A DNA stretch of 64,000 bases, from NCBI GenBank assembly GCA_002286715.1, contig NSJX01000038.1:204853-268852 (forward strand). The letters are read 5' to 3'. Below, piece after piece: positions 21,200-31,661 of this stretch. A program made the translations under genes and the position numbers. Positions within the stretch are counted from its first letter, which is position 1; each line of letters opens with the position of its first letter. Origin of the DNA: Dentipellis sp. KUC8613 (Eukaryota > Basidiomycota > Agaricomycetes > Russulales > Hericiaceae). The notes under the pieces are model-generated. The model was not told the origin of the DNA, made no database searches, and worked only from the letters and a program-made list of their open reading frames with translations.

Positions 21200-22840
21200 T
21201 AGCTTGGCGCCGCGAGGTTGGCTCTGGGGTGGCGCGGGGGGGGCAGCGTGAGCGTGAGGCTCGCAGATCCCAGGCTGTGGGTGCGTGCTTCGGTATCATA
21301 TGCGGGTGCTGCTCCTCGAGGGTGGATGCCATCGCGGATTCACCTTGCCATGTATGTTTTCTACCTTGTCTTTCGATGTCGTCCCGCGACCGCTCTTGTG
21401 TGCTTGGAACTCGTCGACTCTGGTACCGGTAGGTCACCGGTCATCTAGTACTGGTACTGGTACTCCGAACGGAGCAGACGCCATGCCGTTCTGGATCCTC
21501 CACCGCCACCGTCGGTTCCTTCTATCCCTAGATCCCTCGCGCCCGGCGACGAATCCGTTCTGCACGCGCGAATGATTGTTGGACAGGACGACGGAGCTGC
21601 TCAAATCCGTGCTGTGCATGCCATTGCAGGGTCGCCTGTACGGCTGCAGAGGTATATACTGTGCCTCAGCTTTGCTTCTTGGTTCTTCCCCCTACTGAGT
21701 ATGACGTCTTTATTCGTAGATGCTGTGGCCAGCCCTCCCGCATTCGATGCTCGAGTGCAGATCCCCACATCCCAATTCCCTTAGACTATCGCCCATCGAT
21801 GTTCGACGCATACATGATCTCGTTCTATCAAACTCGTTGGCGCGTTGTCGCTGTCGTGAAGGGAGACCGGCACAGTCCCTCCAACTCCCATGTCCCGAAA
21901 ATCCTTCCCGCCACTGGTACACGCCTTCTCCAACGCGAACTGCGTGTACAGTGCCGGATTAGGTGCGCCAAACCCCCTTTTACGCTGAGCAAGAATCAAT
22001 ATTCTGTATCTCATCCATTGGGCAGGACGACGGATGCGCCTATATTCAACATGCTATCGACGTCGTGCGTCGATCGACTCGTAAGTGTCTCTGTTCAAAT
22101 GTTCCCTTCTCCCCCTACCTCACGTTTGACCATGAGCAATAAAGCCCTCCCGCTCGGCATGCGGACACTCTGGCATCATTGGGGGTCCACTCAACGCAAT
22201 AGCCTCCGTCGTTCCTGCTTCGGCGGGCGCTAGTCCTCTACGCAGACGTTCGGCGTCTCCAAGCCAAATGACATCTCTCTGCGTCTCGGATTCGTCGACG
22301 GTCCGCGACGTCGCTCTTCCTCGTGCGTATCGACCAAGGCTCCCTCATCGGTATCCCCCATCTCATCCAGCATTATGCATGCGCGCCATCCGAATTTGAT
22401 CCGTAAGGACAGGTCCTCACGTCCCCTCGTGTCTTACTCGTGCACTCCTGCGCGCGCCTACCCCAAAATGTTTATCTTGCTCATACACCGGTCCCGCCCC
22501 TCCAGTTCGCTCCTCTCACGCTGGACACGCACATTCAAGATCCTCGACGCCCCGATTTGATAACTTCTCCCGCTGCCGCCTCCAGTCGCTCGCCAACGAT
22601 GGCCCCGGATACGACACATCTGCCATCGATGCGCCGACGACGTACGGACAACACTCTGCCTTCCCAGTCGCTATATGGACCGCCCACCTCTATTCTGCCT
22701 CCCGACCTATCATCTCCTCCATCCCTAAATCCTTCGTGCCCAGCGAGGGACGTGTTCTGCACGCGCGAATGACCACAAGACAGGACGACTGCTCGAGCTC
22801 CTGCTGTCCGTGCCATTGACGGTGTCGTCTGCACAGAGGT
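21200..22840 (+). repeat. Tandem, diverged repeat units of about 1.19 kb
   Basis: The junction GTTCTGCACGCGCGAATGA, then (A/G)GACAGGACGAC, GTGC...GTGCCATTG and CTGCAGAGGT or CTGCACAGAGGT, occurs at about 21558-21650 and again at about 22750-22840. This gives a unit of about 1,190 bases. Upstream of each junction a short Pro/Ser-rich frame ends in FCTRE. The second unit holds the motif block also found inverted at 14.64-15.17 kb (TATCAAACTCG, GTCGCTGTCGTGAAGG, ATGCGGACACTCTGG). The units are probably decayed copies of a gene of unknown function. No terminal inverted repeats or transposase motifs were seen. Confidence 0.6.
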
Positions 22841-23327
22841 GCGTACCTGCGCTTCGGTTCTGCGCGCGTTAGAGTGAAGCCGTGCTTCATGCCCTCGTGA
22901 TACACTTGAACTGCCCCGTGATACACTCGAACTTCCCCATACGCGCGTATGTCCGTCGGTCGAGAGTGACTTGCGTTCCTCTCGCTCTGCCTCCCTGAGG
23001 CCCGTCTCCGAAGCGTTGCCTGTCGCCAGCGGATACCCTTGCGCCCGCGCTGTCCCCTGAATTATCTACTATCCAATGCCGTATCTATAAAACGAGCAGC
23101 TCTCGCCATTCTTTTTCTGTCCATGTGTCCCCCGCACCCGCACCGCCCGTCTGTGCATCAACGCGTACATTGCGCTCCCGTCCACCGCATCACGCCGTGC
23201 CAGACGCCAGACGCCAGACATTCAGGAACATACAGTATATCCACTTCCTTCACACCCTGCATCGATGTCTTCAGTTTGTGTATATATTTTAGTCCTGCAG
23301 GCTAATCACTGCCCTAACGTTCAACGT

Positions 23328-23715
23328 TCACCCACTGCACAACGTGTGCCACTTCGACGTCTTCATCGACAGGGCGCAGACACGAGAGCCGTGCGGTGGG
23401 GAGTTGGCGTCTGGCAGCGCGAGGGGGGGAGGGGACCAGTGATCCTGGTGGCGGCGCGATGACGACGGCGCGGACGGGGCGCGGGGCGATTCCCGTCGTC
23501 GTGACACTGGCAGCGAGGGAACTCACACATTGTTCATTCCAAGAACAGATCCATTCTCCGCGTGTACGGCGACGACCGCAGCAGGCACTCGCCCCCGCGT
23601 CCCTCACACTCAGGCAGAATTCTGCCTCGTACCCTATGCTGCGGGTTGGTGGCAGCGGTGGCGGCGGCGCTGACGACGAAATGCCCGCGACGATGTCGGA
23701 TTGGTTTTTGTACAT
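23328..23715 (-). CDS. Hypothetical small protein, two exons
   Basis: Exons 23715-23527 and 23444-23328 join at GTGAGT/CAG (intron 82 bases) to give 101 residues: MYKNQSDIVAGISSSAPPPP at the start, a cysteine-containing middle (CLSVRDAGASACCGRRR, EWICSWNEQC), and ALSMKTSKWHTLCSG at the end. The splice sites are good and the frame is clean, but there is no domain and no signal peptide. An overlapping plus-strand frame of similar length exists, so strand choice is uncertain. Confidence 0.35.
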
Positions 23716-24016
23716 GATCTGTTCATAAAATTATACATATTCCCATTAAATGTAAGGGTTGCAAGACTGATTTGCTTGGAGGGAAATAAGAAATTACGTA
23801 GAGTGCTACGAGGAGCTTCCTGAACACTGCGAACTTGAAGGACAGCCTTTCCAGGCCGGACACATTCAAAATACTGTCAACGGTGCACGGCAGCCAGAAA
23901 CTCGACGACTCATTGCGACCGACGAAAACATACATACAAAAAAAACAATTGCACCTTTCTTTCACCTATCACATGAAATGTACCGAAAAAAAAATGAAAG
24001 AAATACAAAGAGTATA

Positions 24017-25906
24017 CTAAGCAGCGCCCTCCACGACAGATACCTCCAAATCATCCAATCCCATCGCCCTCCCAGCTGCCGCCGCTGCATCCTCCCCACC
24101 CACATCCCCCACGTTCTGCACAAACAACACCACCTTCCCAAGTGCCCCGCCCGCCGCACGGCGCTGCTGCAGCATCGGCGCAAGCACCCGCGCCTGCGCC
24201 TCCGCGCCCATGCGCACGCGCCCGCGCTCGCGCTGCATATCGACCGCCAGCGTCTCCAGGTGCGCGAACGGCACGCCGTCGTCTCCGTCTCCGTCCCCGT
24301 CCCCGTCACCGTCACCGCACACGAGGCGCCGCACCGTCGCAGAGTCCAAGTCAGCGTCCTGCGCCCGCGCCCGCGCCCGCGCACGCACGCGAGTGCAGAT
24401 CTGCACCCGGCGCACACGCGGCATCGTGCGCGCGCCAAACCACGCCGCAGTGTCCCACCGCACCGCGCGCGCGTCGTCGACATCGTGCATGTCCACGGCG
24501 ACGTCGGCGAGCGCGCCGAGGGGCACGCCGCGGAAGAACGCGGCGAGCCAGCGCGCCTCGGCGGCGGCAGCGGCGGCGCCGCGCGCGCTGTCGCGGAAGA
24601 ACGCGACGCGGAGCGTGCTCGCTGCCGGGGATGGCGCGGGCGTGTGTACGGGGTGCGCGTCCGCGTCCGGGCCCAGCGTGGGGTGCCCCGCGGAGAGCGT
24701 GAGCCGCGCGATGCGGTACATTTCGCCGGTGGCGAGGTGCAGGTGGGTGAACGGCGCGCGGCGCACCGCCGCGTGCTGCGCGTACGCGGCGGCGAGCGCG
24801 TGCGGGTCGCCGTCGTGCGGTCCGGTGTATTGAAGGCTGTGCCAGAGCGTGATGTGCAGCGCGGCGGCGGGCGGGATGCGGATGCGCTCGAGGACGGCGA
24901 GGACGTACGGCGCGTGGGCGTGAAAGGAGAAGACGGTGAGGTTGGGGAGAGCGACGCGGGTCAGCTCGGTGCTGGCTGGTGCTGTTTCTGTTTCTGCTGG
25001 GAAATACCGGGGGCCAACGTCGAGGTGGAGGACCTTGAGCGTCGATGAGCAGGCCGCGAGGATGTCCAGGAGCCGTGTGCACGTCGGCACGCCCCCACAG
25101 GTGGGACGCCCCGAATAGTACAAGGGCACCGCGATGTCGAGCGACACGAGATTGCGGAGCAGGCGCGAGCCCCATGGCACGGGCCAGATGCGCAAGACCA
25201 CGTCCTCCAGATGCGGCGCGTCGGCGTCAAAAAACGGCACAGTGCTGAAGTCGATGATGTGACCTTCGTGCCTGGAAGTACGCAGCGCGAGTCGGCGCAG
25301 GGCCGGCGCGGAGCGCACGAGGAGCGCAAATGGGTGCCCTCGCATTTGTGCGCCTTTGATATACCGTGGACATACTGCGTTCGATCGCTTTGGCTCCATG
25401 AGCGCGGTGATGTCGAGCTCGACGATGCGAGGGAGCAGCCTGTTGATTTCTTCCACCTCGGACGCGGTTGTTAACCTCAGCTCGTCCCGCGCGAAGCGCA
25501 GAGGCAAAGCTCCGGCACGCTCAATGAATGTTCGTGCCACGTTCCATGAGAGTGAGGGTGAAATATCGGTCCAGGCGTATTTCCAATTGATTCCTGCATC
25601 GCGCCAGCTGCTGCAGATGTGCGTGGCGCGAATCCAGCCAAGGGTGCCCGCAGCTTTGTTCCGGAGTGAATTCGGTAGCGGAGAGGAGGTGGGCGGGTCG
25701 ACGGCTGCGAGGAATTGGAGAATCCAGCCTTTGACCTCCAAAGGGAGCTTGCAAATAGGCCTATTCGCGTTCCATTTGCGAAGGACATCGCATCCTCGGA
25801 GGATTCGTGCACGTCTGAGAACATATGAGATCTTGTGCTTATCATTGCATCTCCGAATAGAAGACGAAACATACCTTTCGCTGATGCTCGTCTGGCGGTC
25901 AGCCAT
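24017..25906 (-). CDS. F-box domain protein
   Basis: Two exons, 25906-25875 and 25814-24017, 609 residues. The 60-base intron (GTATGT...CTCAG) is a multiple of three and has no stop, so it could be read through; splicing is preferred because of its strong sites. The F-box (KLPLEVKGWILQFL through ATHICSSWRDAGI) lies near residues 25-75. It is followed by loosely repeated beta/leucine stretches (LPRIVELDITAL, APALRRLALR, STLKVLHLDVGP, LPNLTVFSFHAH), the common basidiomycete F-box/LRR layout. Such proteins recruit substrates to SCF ubiquitin ligases through Skp1; targets are unknown. A (Gly-Asp)n stretch near residue 520 is encoded by a hexanucleotide repeat. A relic of the 3' end lies inverted at 14.05-14.33 kb. 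Confidence 0.85.
   Translation of the reverse strand: MADRQTSISERYVSSSIRRCNDKHKISYVLRRARILRGCDVLRKWNANRPICKLPLEVKGWILQFLAAVDPPTSSPLPNSLRNKAAGTLGWIRATHICSSWRDAGINWKYAWTDISPSLSWNVARTFIERAGALPLRFARDELRLTTASEVEEINRLLPRIVELDITALMEPKRSNAVCPRYIKGAQMRGHPFALLVRSAPALRRLALRTSRHEGHIIDFSTVPFFDADAPHLEDVVLRIWPVPWGSRLLRNLVSLDIAVPLYYSGRPTCGGVPTCTRLLDILAACSSTLKVLHLDVGPRYFPAETETAPASTELTRVALPNLTVFSFHAHAPYVLAVLERIRIPPAAALHITLWHSLQYTGPHDGDPHALAAAYAQHAAVRRAPFTHLHLATGEMYRIARLTLSAGHPTLGPDADAHPVHTPAPSPAASTLRVAFFRDSARGAAAAAAEARWLAAFFRGVPLGALADVAVDMHDVDDARAVRWDTAAWFGARTMPRVRRVQICTRVRARARARAQDADLDSATVRRLVCGDGDGDGDGDGDDGVPFAHLETLAVDMQRERGRVRMGAEAQARVLAPMLQQRRAAGGALGKVVLFVQNVGDVGGEDAAAAAGRAMGLDDLEVSVVEGAA
24270..24318 (-). 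repeat. Hexanucleotide repeat coding Gly-Asp
   Basis: GGTGAC/GGGGAC/GGAGAC units inside the F-box gene encode an alternating Asp-Gly run of about 14 residues. Part of the array is missing from the relic at 14.1 kb. Confidence 0.8.
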
Positions 25907-27558
25907 ATCTGTGACCAAGTATGAGAGTGTTAGATGAGAGTGGGTGCTCGGAGAGAAGGGTCGTCGGGCGAACTTGACGCGTTTTATTGAGATGTTGAAT
26001 TTCCAACCGTCCACAATGTTGAATGGCTCGGCACATTTGCCGAGCTATTGTTCGAGAAAGGGCTGCCGCGCACACGTGTTCGATTTGAGGCATTTTCCGG
26101 ATATTATTCTGAGTTTGTCTCAAAATAGAATTAATTTTTGTGAACAAGGTTCTAAGCTCCCGACCCGGGGGGCGGAGGTGGGTAGACAACTCACAAGGTC
26201 AGAACATAACAGAAAGCGGCAAGCATATTCTGATCATAGGCGCCATCCGGTACTCACAGGTGCGTTGGCTCCTTCATGGGCAGGTTCGCGGGGGCTGGCC
26301 AGCCTTCTGCTACAAACGACGTGTGTAGCAGTACTTTGAACGCGGCGGAACACCAGGGCGAACGCGGCTCGCGGATGGCCGGGTTACGTAATTGCACACG
26401 CAACTTTCCTCCGAGTCCTAGTGATAACTCTTCTTGTGGATTCTTTCTACGTCGTTAGTGCGTAGCTGCAGCCAGCCGATCTCGGGCGGCAATTGCACGC
26501 ACAAAAAACATGCGTTCAATTATATGGTATACTAGGGAACACAACGGAGGAGCATTGTTCATTGAGCAGAGAAGGTTACCTGCATATCCTACAGGTCAGC
26601 TTCTTTCGGTGCTGCCACCAATACCGCGTCCCGTGCTTCCGTTTCCGTGCACTCCTTGAGCACCGGAAGCACAATATCTTTGACCCCTCTCCTAGAATAC
26701 CTGCGCAAACAACTTCGCCTCGCCCTTTGTGTTCGAACATACCCACCTGCGCAGCTTGGCGGTATTGATAGAAAGCGTCTAGAGGTCACGGTGAGGAGGT
26801 CTTCCAAATAGAGAGAGTTCATCTGCAGCTGTGCGACCACAGAACAAGGCGGCAGGATTCTTTGTCCGCAAGTATGTTGCTCGCATCGATTCTGAAGTGA
26901 AGTCGTTCACAGGTAGTTCGGAACGTTCCGGGGCCGTCAGGTAGGCGCTCATGAGCTAGCTTCATCCATGTCAGTAAATGCAATTGACTGCTTCACGAGG
27001 CGAGTATCAACAAAATTGTCGCTCCAAAAGCCATCCAGGCCATCGACTGTTTTGCAATGCAGGTATTCGCGGCGTCATATGCGTTTCTTTTCTTTATTCT
27101 GGCTCGCATTCATGGGTGGTCGACGATCATGGAGTCGAGGCGATGCAGAGGTTCACATGCGCGGGTTTGCAGCGAGTGGTATAGGTGGTGGAGACTCTGC
27201 AACGTAAGACTGTGGTGGGCGCAGAGTTGGCGGATACGGCGGAGACGCTGAAAGGCGTGAGTAGGAGAAAGACTCATGAGAGCCGCATTGCCAAATTTCC
27301 CACAATGCATCCTGCTTTTGGCCGTTCGCGAGCCATCCCGTACACTAGTACGGCATACGCCTCTCAAGCTGCGCATGAGTATTTAATAAATATAGGAAAT
27401 CAAAGAGCACACGATGTGATTGGACGTTATTGTTATTCAGACCTTCTTAGCACTTGACCGTGATCCTAATGTTGTACAGGATAGAACAGTGACGGAAATA
27501 CTCCTCTTAGACTTTCATTCAAACCGTGACCTACAGCGGAATCCGGAAGATGGGCCAA
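25907..27558. other. Intergenic DNA with one possible relic exon
   Basis: No confident gene. A minus-strand piece at about 26700-26589 reads DIVLPVLKECTETEARDAVL and could be the end of a small gene after a GTGGGT...GCAG intron, but nothing upstream supports it. The rest is promoter DNA of the F-box gene and AT-richer unclassified sequence. Confidence 0.35.
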
Positions 27559-30500
27559 TTACGAGGGCACGCATTGAGAGTAGTCTATGTGTGCGAGTTC
27601 ACCGACGTCAGTGGAGAAGGGAAACCGAGGAGAGGGGTTTACATACATGGGTTGCTGACTGTGCACGTGAAGCCCGACACGCATGCCGTGGGACCGCTAT
27701 ATCCTTGGCCTGTTACATAGTATACCATTCAGCTTGTCACGTTCCCCATAATAAGAGCGCTTCCAGCACGCACCTCCACATTGTCCGTAAGCAGTCTGCG
27801 TAGCCGCAGGGGCTGACACGGTCGACGACGAACTGTGCGACGAGGTCGGGACCGACGTCGTAGGCGCTGAAGTGGTCGAGCCCGCAGGCGACGACGTGGA
27901 TGCGGGAGCGGAAGATGTGGGCGGAGGCGCGGCGCCCGCGGCGTCGCCGTAGAAGATCCCACGACCGTTCGTCCCGATGTAGACGCTGCGAGAAAACCAT
28001 CGTCATGAGGACTATACTCTTCACTGTGGGTCGCGAGTGCGAAACTCACCGGCCGTAGATCCTGGGGTCCGCTGTGAGGACATTCGCGCTCGCGGATCCA
28101 AATCCGTGCGCAGCGTCGTTGATCTGCACCCAGTTGACGCCCTGATCATCGCTCCTGAAGTAGCCCACGCCGCCAATATTGGCCGCAACGAACAGGGCTG
28201 GGTAGCCCCCGCTCTTGGCGGGCGCGCCGAGGGCGATGGCCCACGCCTGGCTGACGCCAGAGAGCGCGGTGAACGTCGAGCCCGAGTTCGTCGAGTGGAA
28301 GATGCCCTTGTCGGTGGAGACCCAGACGTCGCCGGTGATGTTGGGGTGGACGACGATCTTCACTGGGGACGCGGACGTGCCGAGAGAGCTCGGCGAGGTG
28401 AATGTTTTTCCTCCGTCGTTGGAGATGTAGAACTTCGAGCCCGAGGCGCCGTAGAAGATAGAGTTGTTTTTCTTGTCGGAGGCTATTGCGGCGTCGGAGG
28501 GAAGCGAGGGCACGGAGGCGAAGGCGTTTGTATACTGGGAGACTTGTACGCCGTTCGAGCCTGTGCGCCAAAGAACGGTGTCGCCGTCAGCGGATAGAGC
28601 TACTTTGCCGCTGTTGACGCCGTCGGCGGCACCATAGTCCTGAGACCTGAGAAAAAGTCAGCTATATGCTTCGTAAGACGTGGAGACGAAAAGTCCCACC
28701 ATGTGTTCCCCGAGTCAGTTGACAACGCAACTTGCTTGCTGGATCTGATGCACGATTACGATATAAAATTCCCGGCATATGTTAGAACGATGGGAAAGGG
28801 CTCACCCGTCAGTCGTCGTTCCAATCCGAACGATGTTCGTCGGCTTGTTTCCTGCAAAGTCGAGATCCGCCGTAGTTGACCATGACGGGTTCTGGAAGCT
28901 GTTCGCGGGGGCCTTAGTCAAAGACGTATGCACAAATCCTGGGATCGATGTCAGTAACGATTCTGTTCCAACAAAGAATATCAGCTTAGTTTACCTCCGT
29001 CATCGCCGACTGCAGAGATGAGGTTCGGACCCGTCGGAGGCGAAATCAACGACTGCACAGATGTCTCCTCAATCCCATCCGCCAGCGACTTGAGCGTGAT
29101 ATTCCCCGTCGTATCCCAGTCCGTAAGGTCGTGGCCGCCCAAAATCGTAGCACCCGTCCCATAGAGCCAGTGGTTCGAGTCGAAGGGGTCGATCGACAGG
29201 CCTTCCATCATCCAGCCGATCTGCAATGTCCCGAGATCGGTCACGGTGCTGTCGGGCCCGAGCCAGGGCGCGAGGGTGTCGTCGTATTTGTACCACTTGT
29301 AGAGCGTCGGGTACGAGCCCCATGTCCAGAGCTGTTTCCAGGTCGCGCCACCGTCGGTCGAGCGGAAGATCTGCCCATCTGGCCACCTAGAGAACCCGGT
29401 CAAGCAATGTCCAGTGTTAACAAAACAGGCGAACTGACCAGGAGTTGAGTGCCGCGACCATGATGGTCCCCGGCTTTTGCGCGTCGACGGCGACACCGCC
29501 AAAGCCGAAGTAGAGATCACTGCCGGAGACGGGCGTGATGTCGGTCCAGGTTCCGGATGTGATATTGTACTTCGCGATCGCGCCGTTTGTGCCATCGTAC
29601 GGGCCTGCACCATCGGAATACGAGACATAAAGCGACTTTTCTGCCGGAGAGAGGACGCCCTTGTGCGGGAAGAAAGTCGTATTTTGTCCGGGGATAGCAG
29701 ACCCTTCTGCGCGTTAGCCAGGCGGCTCGAGATGACAGAAAGACGAAACTTACAAGTGGAGCCAGCATCGTTCGATACGAAAACGTTGTTAGTAGCGTTG
29801 CTGACGACGCCAACGAAAATGCGCGGCGTAGCCGAGCCAGAAGATCCAGAAGTCGAGTCGAAAGTGACCCAAGCGACACCGATCTTGTCGCTATTGTACC
29901 CGGAAGTATCGGTCGGGTCGGGAACGTATGTCCCTTTTTTGCATTAGCTATGTGCCCCACGAGCGAAATTTGACGTTCATACCTGTGTTCGGCAATCCCT
30001 TGACTTGCGTCCAAGTCACGCCGAAGTCGGTGGACTTCCAGAGGCCGTTTCCGCTCCGGGCACCGAAGAAAAGAATGTTGTTGCTGTGAGGATCGATAGA
30101 AAGGCGCTATAACCAGATGAACGAAGGCGGTCAAACAGAATGATAAACTCTAGCCACCTCGCCGACCCCACGCCCTGGCATATTGCCGCCGACCTTGAAA
30201 GAAAGCGGAGAAGCGGTCCACGTCCTCCCGTAATCTTGAGAAGCCAGGATATGGCCGTTTCCGGGATCCCATGAGTTCGTATACATGCCAGTAGCCTGTA
30301 AATCTGGTTCTAATCTTCCGTACTCATATGAGATGGAGAACTCACCAGGTACACGCGCTTGGTATCAACCGGATCCGTCGCGAGTGCGTCGATGCCCCAG
30401 TAATTCCAGGTTGTGTCATTGGCAAAGTCGAGCAGGGGCGTCCAGGTGTCGTCTGAATTCAACTTGTACGCACCGCCAATATCCGTCCGTGCGTACGCGA

Positions 30501-30663
30501 GGCCTTTTTCGCTCGGGTTGAACACGATGTTAGGAACGAAACCGCCCCCGCCACCAATCTTCACATTGTTCCAGGTGTACGACTGCGAAGCGACAGCAAG
30601 AGTCCGCGGTACGAATGATAGCGCCAAGATCGAGAGAGCTCCGAATGCCGAAAAGACGACCAT
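27559..30663 (-). CDS. GH74 xyloglucanase with C-terminal CBM1
   Basis: Twelve exons: 30663-30346, 30295-30158, 30106-29983, 29933-29754, 29703-29439, 29386-28995, 28938-28806, 28744-28700, 28646-28050, 27985-27774, 27709-27647, 27584-27559; 830 residues. A signal peptide ends near residue 25 (TLAVA). The catalytic part is a double seven-bladed propeller with repeated blades (DGGATWKQLW, DAGSTW, NDGGKTF, DQGVNWVQI). Likely catalytic aspartates are D61 (YARTDIGGAY) and one of D470/D471 (AVGDDGGF), by analogy with GH74 enzymes. A Ser/Thr/Pro linker follows GTNGRGIFYGD, then a CBM1 (YGQCGGQGYSGP through YYSQC) that binds cellulose. The enzyme hydrolyses the xyloglucan backbone outside the cell. 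The CBM1 is split over three exons, and only this splicing restores its conserved cysteines. Confidence 0.95.
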
Positions 30664-30702
30664 GGTGGCGCTGAGCGATTGGTACCCACGAGGATCAAGC
30701 GC

Positions 30703-30710
30703 ATATATAC
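30703..30710 (-). promoter_or_regulatory. TATA box of the GH74 gene
   Basis: GTATATAT on the minus strand, about 40-47 bases upstream of the ATG at 30663, implying a very short leader. Confidence 0.5.
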
Positions 30711-31661
30711 GCCGGGGGAGGCTTTATACAAGCTGCACGGCCAGGACAATGGGTCGCCTAGGACGACAGTGCATTTGGGTCCGAGATAATAGCGCAACGC
30801 TAACCGACGTATAAGCGAGACACCGGCACGGCGCGGTTCAGGATGACGAGCACAGCGCATATGTGCAGGTCATCCTGCAGCAATTTCCTGGGCGAGGTCA
30901 GCGACTGCATGTTACAGATTGACAGATATCCCGAGGACGGATGGAAGACCACGGCGGCCGCAGGCAGGGCCCTCATAACGGGAAAAACGGAGGCCGCAAC
31001 GGGGGGCGACAGGGTGCTCACCAAGACGTCTTCGACGCTTCAGCGTGATGTTAAGGGGCGAGGCGGCCTCCGTACAGATATAACAACGAGGCCAAGGAAC
31101 AGCCACGTCAAGGATCGACCACATGTTTTGACCACTGCTCCCGTCATATGTTAAACTTCGGCGATTTGCTTGCTCGCCCGCGCATGGGCGCATGGGTAGT
31201 GTCACGAGAGGCGTCCATGATATCCCATTGAACTTCAAGAGATGATCGATGACATATGACTGCGAAACAACGACTTGAAGTTGGACGATGGTCCTGGTAA
31301 GCTTGATATAGTACTGGACGGTGTCAAGGATGCGAGCACCACTCTGACGACCGCGTGTGCGCTTAGCGCTAGATCAAGTAGCACGTGACTGTAAGCGGAA
31401 GGGATAATGATTCTGAATTCCATCCCTTCGAGGCTTCGAATCGACCGTGACGACTCGGAGCTCTGCTGGGATCCAGGCATCGCCGCCCATGGGGAGATGA
31501 CGAAAAAAAAGAGGAAGATACACAACACACATTCCATTGTCAATGAGTGTACAAAAATTGCTATGCGACGGTATACGAGCCAAACCAATACACCCGAGAA
31601 ATTGTTTTACAGAGCCAAACGAGTCCTAATGAACGTAAATACGACCGCGAGCAGTCATAAC
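30711..31661. other. Intergenic region
   Basis: Promoter side of the GH74 gene and the 3' flank of sedolisin A. Short frames only, no domain recognised. Confidence 0.4.

Noticed and set aside
23978..25048. Plus-strand frame of 356 codons over the F-box gene
   Set aside because: It is antisense to the F-box coding exon and mirrors its codon bias; repeated Arg/His/Ala composition is typical of a shadow frame.
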